In this document: positions 25,725-34,444 of the stretch, piece by piece | Layout: each line of letters opens with the position of its first letter | How positions within the stretch are numbered: the first letter of the stretch is position 1 | Notes under the pieces: generated by a model | What the model saw: only the letters and a program-made list of their open reading frames with translations | The model's database searches: none | What the model was told of the DNA's origin: nothing | Assembly (NCBI GenBank): GCA_040380855.1 | Contig: JBEIIG010000011.1 | Location: forward strand, 7,996-71,995 | Source of the DNA: VFMC01 sp040380855 | Lineage (GTDB): Bacteria > Actinomycetota > Acidimicrobiia > Acidimicrobiales > Ilumatobacteraceae | Length of the DNA: 64,000 nt | Reading direction: 5' to 3' | Translations under genes and position numbers: made by a program

Positions 25725-27734
25725 TCAGACGGCGCCGATGACGTCGACGATCACGTTCGCCGGCTGGATCGACGAGATGCACACCGCACCACCGCCGAGG
25801 CGCACCGCCACCACCTCGCTCGACACGCGGTAGGCCGACTGGGCGGCCACAGCACCGGTGCCACGACCCTCACCGCACGGCACGGCGAACACGCTCGTCG
25901 CCTTCTCGCCGCTGATGGTCGTGATCGACAACAGCACCGTGGTGGCGCCGGCAGGAACGCCGATCAGGCCGACGATGGGCACCGTCACGGGCGCCGTCCA
26001 GACGGCCTGACCCGACGTGCGCGAGTCGAAGACACGAATCGGATCGACTGCGATCGGCGCGACCGAACCACCCCACGCTGCGGTCACGTCGACGATCACG
26101 TCGGCGTCGACCGAACTGCTGAGACACCACCCGGCGGTCGTCACCCGCATCGTGATCGAGAACGACGAGATCGGATCGGCGGTGAACGGTGCCTGCCACG
26201 GCCCTTGGCCGCAGAAGCCCATCGACACGACGCCTGCCGAAGCCGGCCCGACCACGGTGATCGTGGCGGTGAGGGCCTGGGTGGACGAGGTGGCGCCGAG
26301 CATTGCGGGCGTGAGTGTGAGTACCGAGCCGGACGTCAGTCGGCCCGTGGTGCGGGTGTCGGCGACGCGAGTGGCATTGATCGGTTGCACACCCACCCCG
26401 GTGGCAGCCTGCGCGGCCAACACCTCGACCTTCACGTTGGCGTTGGTGCTCGTGAGCAGACAGATACTGCCCTGCACCACCTCGACGATCGACGTGCCGA
26501 CCGCGGTCTCACCGGTCCCGTAGGTGAGTTGCGACACGCCGGGTGCGCTGGGCAGATCGCACGGGAACGTGGCGAGATAGCCCGGCAGGCCGACGCTCTG
26601 CGCCGTCAGCCGCACCAAGACACCCGCTGTTCCCGATGGCACACCGCTCAGCTGGTCGACCCGGATCTTCTGACGCAACTGGCCGGGCAGCGGGGTCGAG
26701 CCCCACGCCGAGTCGTACGCGGTCTTCGGCGCCATGAACTGCCACTTCGATCCCGCAGCGAGCGGTGTCGCGGGCGTCGAGCCGGTCGGGGCTCCCGGCA
26801 CGCTGGTGCCGGGCTGGGTGGTGCCGGGCTGCGTGGTAGAGGTCGGTGGCGGCGTGGGTGTGGCCGGCATCGTGGGCGGTGCGGCACCGTCGGGCTGCGG
26901 CAGCGGTGTGGTCAGCTTGCAGGCGTCGACGGCTCTGATCGACGCCGTCGGGTTGATCGCCCGGCCACCCTGCGGATGGATCTCGAAGTGCAGATGCGCC
27001 GACGACGCGTTACCGGTGCGACCGACCCAGCCGATCACCTGTCCGGCCTTCACCTTCGATCCGACCTGCAGCCCCGGGGCGAATGCAGCCAGGTGTGCGT
27101 AGAAGAAGTAGGTGCCGTCGGCGGCCGTCAACCACCAGGCGTTCCCCGACAGCGAACCGGGTCGATCGAATGCCTGCTTGGTGAGCGTGCCGTCGGTGAC
27201 GGCATAGAGATAGAGGCCCGAGCGGGCGATCACATCGACGCCCTCGTGTCGACGACCGCCACCGCGCGGCGCCTGCCATGTGTCGGTGTACCAGCACGGC
27301 CCCTGGACGGGGAACGCGCTCAACGGGATCACGGTCGGCGGCACCGTCGTCGGCGGCACCGTCGTCGGCGAGCCGGGCACCGTCGTTCCCGGTGCGGTGG
27401 TGGTGGGCAGCGCGCCGGCGGGCAGGCAGATGGTGGTACCGACGTACATCGGCGTGGCCAGAACGGCCGCATTCATCGACAGCAAGGCGTCCATGGTCAC
27501 ACCCACCTTGCGGGCGACACCCCACCAGCTGTCGCCGGTCACCACCACGTACGGGCTCGGGCAGGCGGGGGCCTTGCGTGGCGCAGCGGCAGCCGGCGAG
27601 TCGGCAGCGTGGGCAGTGGCGACGAGCGAGCTGACGACCAGCATGCCGGCCGCGCCGAGGGACAGGCGGAGTCGGCCTCGATGCCGTGCGGTCCGTCGCT
27701 CTCGTTGACCGTTGCTCGACGGTTCCATGACCAT
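25725..27734 (-). CDS. Secreted LysM/M23 peptidoglycan endopeptidase with C-terminal repeat domains
   Basis: A 669-residue exported protein: signal peptide (about 20-44), LysM (about 62-105), Thr/Pro linker, M23 metallopeptidase (about 150-275) with zinc-site residues His163, Asp167 and His249 (HLHFE motif), a second Pro/Thr linker, then three roughly 110-residue repeats ending in VKVEVLA, VIVDVTAAW and VIVDVIGAV. The latter two repeats carry DTR/DSR motifs. Such repeats are common in Acidimicrobiia surface proteins. ATG 27734 has an AAGGAGG SD 6 nt upstream. It should cleave peptidoglycan cross-links outside the cell. Confidence 0.87.
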   Translation of the reverse strand: MVMEPSSNGQRERRTARHRGRLRLSLGAAGMLVVSSLVATAHAADSPAAAAPRKAPACPSPYVVVTGDSWWGVARKVGVTMDALLSMNAAVLATPMYVGTTICLPAGALPTTTAPGTTVPGSPTTVPPTTVPPTVIPLSAFPVQGPCWYTDTWQAPRGGGRRHEGVDVIARSGLYLYAVTDGTLTKQAFDRPGSLSGNAWWLTAADGTYFFYAHLAAFAPGLQVGSKVKAGQVIGWVGRTGNASSAHLHFEIHPQGGRAINPTASIRAVDACKLTTPLPQPDGAAPPTMPATPTPPPTSTTQPGTTQPGTSVPGAPTGSTPATPLAAGSKWQFMAPKTAYDSAWGSTPLPGQLRQKIRVDQLSGVPSGTAGVLVRLTAQSVGLPGYLATFPCDLPSAPGVSQLTYGTGETAVGTSIVEVVQGSICLLTSTNANVKVEVLAAQAATGVGVQPINATRVADTRTTGRLTSGSVLTLTPAMLGATSSTQALTATITVVGPASAGVVSMGFCGQGPWQAPFTADPISSFSITMRVTTAGWCLSSSVDADVIVDVTAAWGGSVAPIAVDPIRVFDSRTSGQAVWTAPVTVPIVGLIGVPAGATTVLLSITTISGEKATSVFAVPCGEGRGTGAVAAQSAYRVSSEVVAVRLGGGAVCISSIQPANVIVDVIGAV

Positions 27735-27900
27735 GCCCGACCTCCTTCCGTCCTCGCCGGTAGCGGGGGTATCGGAGGTGGGAGGGCCGGGCTTGTGCCG
27801 CGGAGGCGCTTCTTGAAGAAAGCCTGACCTGGTGTCACGAACAGCGCGCGTTCGCTCCACCGAACTTGAAGAAGACCAGAGAAAACCCCGGACGCATGTC
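27735..27900 (-). promoter_or_regulatory. Structured leader of the M23 gene (possible riboswitch)
   Basis: About 165 nt upstream of the hydrolase start hold no gene, contain a repeated TTCTTCAAG (minus strand) and several GC-rich pairing segments, and end in ACGGAAGGAGG at the SD. In other actinobacteria c-di-AMP (ydaO-type) riboswitches often precede LysM/peptidase cell-wall hydrolases and end in GGAAGGAG. The conserved core of that riboswitch is not convincingly present, so this is only a candidate. Confidence 0.22.
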
Positions 27901-27977
27901 CCTCACGGGTCGGCCTCGACGGGGCACTGATCCACGCTGTTCCGGGCCGCGTCTGCCCGTGCGCGACTGCACAGGGC

Positions 27978-27983
27978 TAGGGT
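27978..27983 (+). promoter_or_regulatory. -10 TAGGGT of the epimerase operon
   Basis: TAGGGT ends 6 nt before ATG 27990 (leaderless geometry). It should drive the run of four tightly linked genes 27990-31466. Confidence 0.5.
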
Positions 27984-27989
27984 GATCGC

Positions 27990-28964
27990 ATGCGTGGCCA
28001 GCGGCTGCTCGTGAGCGGGATGGGTGGCGAGCTCGGCTCGCTCGTCGCTTCGATGCTCGAGGACGAACCGTGGGTCGGCTCGTTGTTCGGCATCGATGTC
28101 GATCCGCCACGCCGTCGCCTCCGCAAAGCCGAGTTCCTCCGCATCGAACCGACCGACCGCGACCGCATCGTCGAGGTCGTCACGGCCTTCGACCCGCATG
28201 TGCTCGTCCACCTCGCGGTCTGGGAACCCGATGCTCGTGCCGGTACCGATCTGGCCCGTGCGTTCACCGAGGCCGCAGCACACGCCTTCATCGGCGCTGC
28301 TGCCGAATGCCGTTCGCTCGAGAGCATCGTCGTGCGAAGCGGGATCGAACTGTACGGGCGCGACCGACACGCGCTCACCCGACCCGACGAGTCGGTCCTG
28401 CCCCATCCCACCAGCGAGTACGGGCGGATGCTCACCCGGCTCGAAGCCGCAGCACGGCAAGCAGGCGAGCGCATCGGCGTGCCGGTGGGCATGCTGCGCC
28501 TCGCCCCGGTGCTGGGCCCTCACGTACCCAGTCCACTCGGTCGCCTGCTGCGCCAATCGGTCGTGCCGTACAGCCTCTTGGCCGACCCTCCCTTTTCGGT
28601 CGTCGAAGACGCCGACGCGGCGCGTGCGTTCGTCGCCGCAGCGCAACGACGACTCGACCAGCCCGTGAACGTCGTCGGCCCGGGCGCGATCACCGGCCTG
28701 CAGGCGATCGCTCGCGGTCGGCGGATTCCCGTCCCCCTGTTCGGACCCGAGTGGGGCCTCACCCGACGCTTGTCGCACCTGGTGGGCGCGCCGATACCCG
28801 ACCATGTGCTCGAGGTACTGCACCGGGGCCGACTGGCCGACGGGTCGCGGGCCCAGCAGCTGCTCGGTGTCGCACCAACGGTCAGCACACCCGAGGTGAT
28901 CGACCGTCTCTACGCATGGGAGAGCGTCGTTCGCGTCCCCTCCCCGATCAGAGGGGCTGCCTGA
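27990..28964 (+). CDS. NAD-dependent epimerase/dehydratase-like SDR protein
   Basis: A 324-residue extended-SDR protein. The nucleotide-binding turn is variant (VSGMGGELGS in place of GxxGxxG), an acidic residue follows in GIDVDPP, and the active-site helix has YGRMLTRLEAA in place of YxxxK, so the catalytic Lys is lost. It may bind NAD(P) without classical epimerase chemistry. It is the first gene of an operon with an acyltransferase-like protein, a hydrolase and a renalase-like flavoprotein. Confidence 0.75.
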   Translation: MRGQRLLVSGMGGELGSLVASMLEDEPWVGSLFGIDVDPPRRRLRKAEFLRIEPTDRDRIVEVVTAFDPHVLVHLAVWEPDARAGTDLARAFTEAAAHAFIGAAAECRSLESIVVRSGIELYGRDRHALTRPDESVLPHPTSEYGRMLTRLEAAARQAGERIGVPVGMLRLAPVLGPHVPSPLGRLLRQSVVPYSLLADPPFSVVEDADAARAFVAAAQRRLDQPVNVVGPGAITGLQAIARGRRIPVPLFGPEWGLTRRLSHLVGAPIPDHVLEVLHRGRLADGSRAQQLLGVAPTVSTPEVIDRLYAWESVVRVPSPIRGAA

Positions 28965-28966
28965 GC

Positions 28967-29671
28967 ATGGCGACGATCATCGACCTGCCGCGGCGGGCGT
29001 TCGACACCACCCGGTCGATCGCCATGGCGCCGGTTCGACCGCTCATCCCCGCCGGCATGGTCGACGAGTGGGGTCGCGACGATCACGTCATCCGGGCATT
29101 GTCACCGTTGCTGCGTCTGCGCTGGAACGTGAGCGTCGGCGGCGATCAGCACCTTCCCTCCCGTTCCGGAGCGTTGCTCGTCACCAACGACCGCCGGTTC
29201 TCGTTCAGCCCGCTCTACACCTCGTGGGCGCTCGCCCAGGCCACGGGCCGACCCGTGCGCTTCGTCGGTCACCCCGACGTCGTTCCGTTCGGTCCGGCGC
29301 TGCGGCGGATGGGGGCCATCTTGCGCAACCCCGCCGAGGTGCGCGGAGCGCTGCACCACGGCGAGTTGGTTGTGCTCGCCACGGCGCCCACGAACCATCC
29401 GCGCTCAGCAGGCGCTGTCGATCCCGCACTGGTGGGCGCAGCAGTGATGGCCGGCGTGAGCGTGTTCCCCGTGGCGTCGATGAGTTCACCGCTCGGGCGT
29501 TCGGCACGCGTTCAGGTGGGCGCCCAGGTGCGCCCACGCAAGAAGCGGCGCGGGCCACTCGCCGAACACGAGTTGGCCGAGATGACCCAACGCCATCTGC
29601 AGCGCATGCTCGACGAACTCGGTGGGATGCAGACCGGGATGACCGCGATCGACTGGTTGGGTGAGGGCTGA
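28967..29671 (+). CDS. PlsC-like acyltransferase fold with degenerate catalytic motif
   Basis: A 234-residue protein resembling 1-acylglycerol-3-phosphate acyltransferases. In PlsC the catalytic motif is N-H-x4-D; here it is N74-D75-x4-F80 (GALLVTNDRRFSFSP), so both catalytic residues are replaced. The later RFVGHPDVVPFGPALRRMGAI segment corresponds to the second PlsC block. Similar SDR-plus-acyltransferase neighbours occur widely in actinobacteria. Enzyme activity is doubtful; the fold call is moderate. Confidence 0.6.
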   Translation: MATIIDLPRRAFDTTRSIAMAPVRPLIPAGMVDEWGRDDHVIRALSPLLRLRWNVSVGGDQHLPSRSGALLVTNDRRFSFSPLYTSWALAQATGRPVRFVGHPDVVPFGPALRRMGAILRNPAEVRGALHHGELVVLATAPTNHPRSAGAVDPALVGAAVMAGVSVFPVASMSSPLGRSARVQVGAQVRPRKKRRGPLAEHELAEMTQRHLQRMLDELGGMQTGMTAIDWLGEG

Positions 29672-30519
29672 TGGCCTACGCACGCACCAGCGACGGCATC
29701 CGCGTGCACTACGAGGTGCTCGGCCGCGCCAGCGCACCCCCCGTGTTGATGATCCAGGGTCTCGGTGCCGACAAGCACGGCTGGGACATGCAGCGCTACG
29801 TGTTCGCCAGCAGGTACCGGGTCATCGCGCTCGACAACCGCGGGGCGGGTCGCAGCGACAAGCCGTTCGGGCACTACAGCCTGGAACAGATGGCCGACGA
29901 CGCCATCGCCGTGCTCGATGCCTGCGGTGTCGATTCGGCGCATGTCATCGGCGCCTCGATGGGGGGCGCGATCTCGCAGATCGTCGCCGTGAAGTACCCC
30001 GAGCGGGTGCGGTCGCTCACCTTGGTCTGCACGGCGTGCCGCAATCATCCCTGGCGCCGCGAGCTGCTCGAGGGCTGGGCGGCACGGGCCACCGAACGCG
30101 GGATGGGCGCCATGGCGGCGGAGGCTGCCCGGTGGGTGATCGGCCCCCGCTCGTTCCGGCGCATGCTGCCCGCCATCGGCTGGTTGGGGCCGCTCGCCTT
30201 CGGCCGGCCCACCCACGCCTTCGTCGCCCAGGTGCGGGCCATCCTCAACACCGACGAGGCGATGGCCGACCAACTGACCACCGTTGCCGTGCCAGCCCTG
30301 GTCGTGGTGGGCAACCAAGACATCCTCACCCCGCGCGGCGACAGCGAGGAACTCCACGAACGGCTACCCAACGCCGAACTGGTCGTCATCTCGGGTGCGG
30401 CCCACGGGTTGATGGTCGAGCACGCCTCGACGTTCAACCGCGTGCTGCTCGACTTCCTCGCCCGCGTCTCGCAGGCCGCCACGGCCGGTGGTGAGTCGTC
30501 GCTGCCCACCGCCGTATGA
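29671..30519 (+). CDS. Alpha/beta hydrolase
   Basis: A 282-residue alpha/beta hydrolase: oxyanion strand VLMIQGLGADKHGW, nucleophile elbow GASMGG, Asp in GNQDILTP and catalytic His in GAAHGLMVEH. The ATG overlaps the preceding stop by 1 nt. Likely an esterase or lactonase; the substrate cannot be told. It also overlaps the following flavoprotein gene by 4 nt, so the four genes form one operon. Confidence 0.85.
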   Translation: MAYARTSDGIRVHYEVLGRASAPPVLMIQGLGADKHGWDMQRYVFASRYRVIALDNRGAGRSDKPFGHYSLEQMADDAIAVLDACGVDSAHVIGASMGGAISQIVAVKYPERVRSLTLVCTACRNHPWRRELLEGWAARATERGMGAMAAEAARWVIGPRSFRRMLPAIGWLGPLAFGRPTHAFVAQVRAILNTDEAMADQLTTVAVPALVVVGNQDILTPRGDSEELHERLPNAELVVISGAAHGLMVEHASTFNRVLLDFLARVSQAATAGGESSLPTAV

Positions 30520-31466
30520 AGGTCGCCGTCGTCGGTGCCGGCCTGTCGGGGTTGATGGCCGCCCGGGCGCTCGTCGATGCCGGTCACGACGTCGTGGTGC
30601 TCGACAAAGGGCGCTCACCCGGCGGCCGTCTCGCCACGCGCCGTATCGGTGGGGCACGACTCGATCACGGTGCGCAGTTCTTCACGGTGCGGTCCGACAC
30701 CTTCGCCGCCCATGTCGACACCTGGCAGCGCGAGGGGCTGGTGTTCGAATGGTGCCGCGGTTTCGCGTCGAGCGGCGACGGCTATCCGCGCTATGCGGTG
30801 AGCGGCGGCATGAACGCCTTGGCCAAGCGCCTCGCCGACGGCCTCGACGTGCGGTGCGACTCGCTCGTGTTCTCGCTGCACCACACTCCGGACGCCCACG
30901 ACGGCGACTGGGAGGTGAAGCTCGACGACGCGTCGCTCGTGCAGGCCGACGCACTCGTCGTCACGTGTCCGATCCCGCAGACGTTCTCGCTGCTGGTGTC
31001 GGCCGAGGTGGCGATGCCCGAGGATCTCTGGCGCACCGACTACGACCGCACCCTGTGCCTGCTGGCCGTGTGCGACGGGCCCACGGCGATCCCCGAGCCG
31101 GGCGGGGTGCAGGGCGCCGACGGGTTCACGTTCATCGCCGACAACCGGCGCAAGGGGATCAGCGAGGTCGAGGCCGTCACGCTCCATGCCGACCCGGCCT
31201 GGAGCGATGCGCACTGGGACACCCCACCCGACGAGGTGCACCGCCTGCTGCTCGAGCGCGCCGAGCCCTGGCTGGGTGATGCCACCGTGGTCGAGAGCCA
31301 AGTGAAGCGGTGGCGATTCGCTACACCGCGCTCGATCTGGCCCGAACCCACCTGGAGCCCGCCCGACATCGGCAGCCTGGCGCTCGCAGGCGACGCGTTC
31401 GCCGGGCCGCGGGTGGAGGGGGCCGCGCTGAGCGGCCTTGCCGCGGCCGCCGCCCTGCTCGGCTGA
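30516..31466 (+). CDS. Renalase-like FAD-dependent oxidoreductase
   Basis: A 316-residue flavoprotein with an N-terminal FAD-binding motif (VAVVGAGLSGLMAARALVDAGHDVVVLDKGRSPGGR, written here in part) and RLATRR, which follows it in renalase-like proteins. The C-terminal LALAGDAFAGPRVEGAALSG is the second FAD contact. Bacterial renalases oxidise off-isomers of NAD(P)H. Overlap with the hydrolase gene is ATGA. Confidence 0.82.
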   Translation: MKVAVVGAGLSGLMAARALVDAGHDVVVLDKGRSPGGRLATRRIGGARLDHGAQFFTVRSDTFAAHVDTWQREGLVFEWCRGFASSGDGYPRYAVSGGMNALAKRLADGLDVRCDSLVFSLHHTPDAHDGDWEVKLDDASLVQADALVVTCPIPQTFSLLVSAEVAMPEDLWRTDYDRTLCLLAVCDGPTAIPEPGGVQGADGFTFIADNRRKGISEVEAVTLHADPAWSDAHWDTPPDEVHRLLLERAEPWLGDATVVESQVKRWRFATPRSIWPEPTWSPPDIGSLALAGDAFAGPRVEGAALSGLAAAAALLG

Positions 31467-31481
31467 CACACTGGGGCAGCC

Positions 31482-32693
31482 ATGGCTCGCTCCGACCCGC
31501 ACGCCCACCACCATCACCATCACCTGAACCACGTCGACGGTTCCACATCGCCCACCGTCGAACGGGCGCTCACCATCACCGTGGTGGTCATCGGTCTGCT
31601 CACCCTGTTGGGGGTGATCCTGCTGTGGCCATCGGGCGACAGCACCGTCACGGACCCCGCACTGCTGTCGGCCGATCCGGTCGACGCCACCGTGCAGAGC
31701 ACCACAGTGCAACCGTGTTCGTACGACCCGTCGGCCGAGTGCGTCTCGATCACGATCAGCGTCACCTCCGGTCAGACCGCCGGTGAGGTGTTCACGACCG
31801 AGCAGTCGACCGGCACGGGGGGTCGCCCGTTGTCGGCCGGCGACGACATCCTGGTGCTGGCCGACGCCGGCCCCGACGGCACGACGATCTACTCGTTCTA
31901 CGAATACCAGCGCAGCTCGCCGATGCTCGTCCTGGTGGCCCTGTTCGCCGTCATCATCATCGCCTTCGGCCGCTGGCGCGGGGTCGGTGCACTCGCCGGA
32001 CTCGCTGTCAGCCTGCTGGTGCTGGTGGTGTTCCTGCTCCCCTCGCTGCTCGACGGCAACAACGCCGTGCTGGTAGCGCTCGTCGGCACGTCGGTGATCG
32101 CCTTCGTGGCGCTCTACCTCGCCCACGGCTTCAACCCCGCCACCAGCGTGGCGCTCATCTCCACCTTCGCCGCGCTGGCGGTGACCGGTGCGCTGTCGTG
32201 GCTGTTCATCCGCGCTGCGAAGTTCACCGGTTACACCGACGAAGGCACCCAGTTCCTCGATGCGCTCGACGTGCCGATCGACCCGCGGGGCATTCTGCTG
32301 GCCGGCATCGTGGTGGGTTCGCTGGGCGTCCTCGACGACGTCACCGTCACCCAGGTGTCGGCCGTCTGGGAGCTGAACGCCGCCCAACCCGGGCTGACCC
32401 GTGGCCAGCTGTACCGCAGCGCGCTGCGCATCGGCCGCGACCACATCTCGTCGACGGTCAACACACTGTTCCTCGCCTACGCGGGCGCGGCACTACCACT
32501 ACTGCTGTTGTTCAGCGAGGCCGGCCAGGGGATCGGTTCGATCGCCGGACGCGAGATCGTGGCGGTCGAGATCGTGCGCTCGCTGGTGGGTTCGATCGGG
32601 CTCGTCTCGGCGGTGCCGATCGCCACGTGGTTGGCTGCACAGGTGCTGCGACCCGACCCCGTTCCCCGCCGATCGACGGCGGCCGCGTCGTGA
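31482..32693 (+). CDS. YibE/F-family multipass membrane protein
   Basis: A 403-residue membrane protein. A cytosolic or metal-binding-looking N-terminus rich in His (10 His in residues 7-17) precedes TM1 (about 28-48), an external domain of about 100 residues, and then seven or so membrane segments with the family motifs GVLDDVTVTQ and GRDHISSTVNTLFLAYAGAALP. The function of YibE/F proteins is not established. It overlaps the Nudix gene by 4 nt. Confidence 0.87.
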   Translation: MARSDPHAHHHHHHLNHVDGSTSPTVERALTITVVVIGLLTLLGVILLWPSGDSTVTDPALLSADPVDATVQSTTVQPCSYDPSAECVSITISVTSGQTAGEVFTTEQSTGTGGRPLSAGDDILVLADAGPDGTTIYSFYEYQRSSPMLVLVALFAVIIIAFGRWRGVGALAGLAVSLLVLVVFLLPSLLDGNNAVLVALVGTSVIAFVALYLAHGFNPATSVALISTFAALAVTGALSWLFIRAAKFTGYTDEGTQFLDALDVPIDPRGILLAGIVVGSLGVLDDVTVTQVSAVWELNAAQPGLTRGQLYRSALRIGRDHISSTVNTLFLAYAGAALPLLLLFSEAGQGIGSIAGREIVAVEIVRSLVGSIGLVSAVPIATWLAAQVLRPDPVPRRSTAAAS

Positions 32694-33412
32694 TCGCCTT
32701 CGACCCAGCCCTGCGCGACCGTATGGCCCTGCAACTGCGCGAGCACTCGCTGCACACCGTGCCGCCCGACGACCGCAAACGTGCCGCAGTGGCGATCGTG
32801 GTGGTCGACAGCAGCGAGCACGACGACCTCGTCGACCCGCACCCGTTCACCGCCGACGAGATGTCAGTGGTGCCCGGCGACATCAGCGGCCTCGACGGCA
32901 GCATGCAGGGGGTTGCGGGGGGTGCTGCCTTCCTGCTGTGCCGCAGGGCCCCACGGATGAACGCCCACGCCGCACAGTGGGCCCTGCCGGGTGGCCGCAT
33001 CGATCCGGGCGAGACCCCCGAGCAGACCGCATTGCGCGAACTCGACGAGGAACTCGGGGTGCGCCTGGGCCACGACGCCGTGCTCGGCCGCCTCGACGAC
33101 TACCCCACCCGCTCGGGCTACGTCATCACACCGGTCGTGGTGTGGGGCGGTGGACGGCTCGACGTGGTGCCCAACCCCGACGAGGTGGCCCACGTCTACC
33201 GCATCGGGCTGCACCACCTGTGCCGCGCCGACTCGCCGCGCTTCGTCTCGATCCCCGAGAGCCCTCGGCCCGTGGTACAGGTACCCCTCGGCGGCGACCT
33301 CATCCATGCGCCCACCGGCGCCGTGCTGGTGCAGTTCCGGTGGGTGGCCCTCGACGGCCGCCTGCACGAGCGGGTGCACGAGTTCGAACAACCCGTCTTC
33401 GCCTGGCGGTAG
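32690..33412 (+). CDS. Nudix hydrolase, CoA pyrophosphatase-like
   Basis: A 240-residue Nudix protein. The Nudix box is complete (GGRIDPGETPEQTALRELDE, then ELGV). Directly before it, RMNAHAAQWALPGG resembles the NuBI motif (R-x3-H-x-GQ-x-FPGG type) of CoA diphosphatases such as NudL. Start GTG 32690 overlaps the YibE/F stop (GTGA). It should cleave CoA or a related nucleoside diphosphate derivative; substrate not proven. Confidence 0.85.
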   Translation: MIAFDPALRDRMALQLREHSLHTVPPDDRKRAAVAIVVVDSSEHDDLVDPHPFTADEMSVVPGDISGLDGSMQGVAGGAAFLLCRRAPRMNAHAAQWALPGGRIDPGETPEQTALRELDEELGVRLGHDAVLGRLDDYPTRSGYVITPVVVWGGGRLDVVPNPDEVAHVYRIGLHHLCRADSPRFVSIPESPRPVVQVPLGGDLIHAPTGAVLVQFRWVALDGRLHERVHEFEQPVFAWR

Positions 33413-33451
33413 TCGGGCAGGCGGATGCTGGCGCGGTTCGGTTCCGGCCGC

Positions 33452-34015
33452 TCAGCCCGGTAGCGACCGGTCGCGGCCCGGGAACCGCAGCGTCGCGAAC
33501 GGCCAGTCGCGTTGCAGCCACTCGGCCACCGTCGCAGCCAGCAACGGGTCGAGGTCGGCACGATCGGCACGAACCCAGCAACGCACCATGGCGGCGGGCT
33601 GCACCGTGGCATCCGTTTCGGGGTCGACGTACACGCAGCCGATGACGTCGATCGTGTCGACGGCGCCGTGGTCGGCGAGCACGGTGTACGCGAACGCCTC
33701 ACGCGCCTCGAACTCGCGGGCGTGCATCTGCAGGTCGGCCAGGTTCTGCTCGAGGCTCATCGGGTAGGGCCACTCGTCGCCCTGCCACAGCGCTGCGGTG
33801 AAGCCCGGGGTGGCGCGGATGTGCTCGATCGAACCCGACCAGGCAGCGTGATCGCTGTCGTTGTGCTCGGGGCCGAGGGGCGCGAGCACGAATCCCTGGC
33901 CGCGCAGGTGACGCGGCGCCACGAACCCGGCCGGGACGAATGCGGGCGCCTCGGCATCGCGCTGGCCCGATTCGCCCACGTCAGCGCCGTCCCGTGTGGC
34001 CGAACCCACCGCCAC
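33452..34015 (-). CDS. GNAT-like acetyltransferase family protein (putative)
   Basis: A protein of up to 187 residues. LRGQGFVLAPLGPEHNDSDHAAWSGSIEHI at the start, FAYTVLADHG...DVIGCVYVDPE in the middle and a final strand/helix (WPFATLRFPGR) look like a GNAT fold, but the acetyl-CoA loop is not sharp. GTG 34015 gives a 35-nt overlap with dut; GTG 33979, one base after the dut stop, would give 175 residues. Probably cotranscribed with dut. Confidence 0.6.
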   Translation of the reverse strand: MAVGSATRDGADVGESGQRDAEAPAFVPAGFVAPRHLRGQGFVLAPLGPEHNDSDHAAWSGSIEHIRATPGFTAALWQGDEWPYPMSLEQNLADLQMHAREFEAREAFAYTVLADHGAVDTIDVIGCVYVDPETDATVQPAAMVRCWVRADRADLDPLLAATVAEWLQRDWPFATLRFPGRDRSLPG

Positions 34016-34418
34016 GATCGTCGCCTTCGAGTGTGTCGACCTCGGCCCACTGCACCGTGGCGAAGCGTTGGATGACCAACTGTGCGATGCGGTCGCCGCG
34101 GTGCACCACGAAATCGTGCCGCGGATCGGTGTTCAGCAGGATCACCTTCAACTCACCCCGATAGGCGGCATCGATCAGGCCCGGGGCGTTCGCCAGGGCG
34201 ATCCCGTGCTCGAGCGCGAGGCCGCTGCGCGGCAGCACCCAGCCCGCATGGCCCTCGGGGATCGCGATCGCCACCCCGGTGGGCACCAGCACCCGGCCAC
34301 CCGCAGCGGGCACGACGGTATCGATGCGCGCCCGCAGGTCGAGGCCCGCATCACCGGGATGGGCGTACGCGGGCAGCGGGAGATCGGGGTCGAGTCGAAC
34401 GATCGGGATGTCCACCAT
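33981..34418 (-). CDS. dut: dUTP diphosphatase
   Basis: A 145-residue trimeric dUTPase that removes dUTP and supplies dUMP. All motifs are present: motif 1 HPGDAGLDL, motif 2 PRSGLAL, motif 3 GLIDAAYRGELKV, motif 4 RGDRIAQLVI and the C-terminal arm RGGGFGHTG. ATG 34418 is 9 nt from a TAGGCT -10 that shares its TA with the selA promoter. Confidence 0.95.
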   Translation of the reverse strand: MVDIPIVRLDPDLPLPAYAHPGDAGLDLRARIDTVVPAAGGRVLVPTGVAIAIPEGHAGWVLPRSGLALEHGIALANAPGLIDAAYRGELKVILLNTDPRHDFVVHRGDRIAQLVIQRFATVQWAEVDTLEGDDRGGGFGHTGRR

Positions 34419-34427
34419 GTGCGCCAG

Positions 34428-34437
34428 AGCCTACGCT
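34428..34437. promoter_or_regulatory. Divergent -10 pair sharing one TA step (dut / selA)
   Basis: AGCCTACGCT contains TACGCT on the plus strand (34432-34437; 7 nt before selA ATG 34445) and TAGGCT on the minus strand (34433-34428; 9 nt before dut ATG 34418). The start codons are 26 bp apart. Confidence 0.5.
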
Positions 34438-34444
34438 CCACGCC

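Noticed and set aside
27781..27860. A TTCAAG-containing stem on the minus strand as a possible tRNA-Sec anticodon arm
   Set aside because: No acceptor stem, T-arm or CCA can be built around it; it lies in the leader of the M23 gene.
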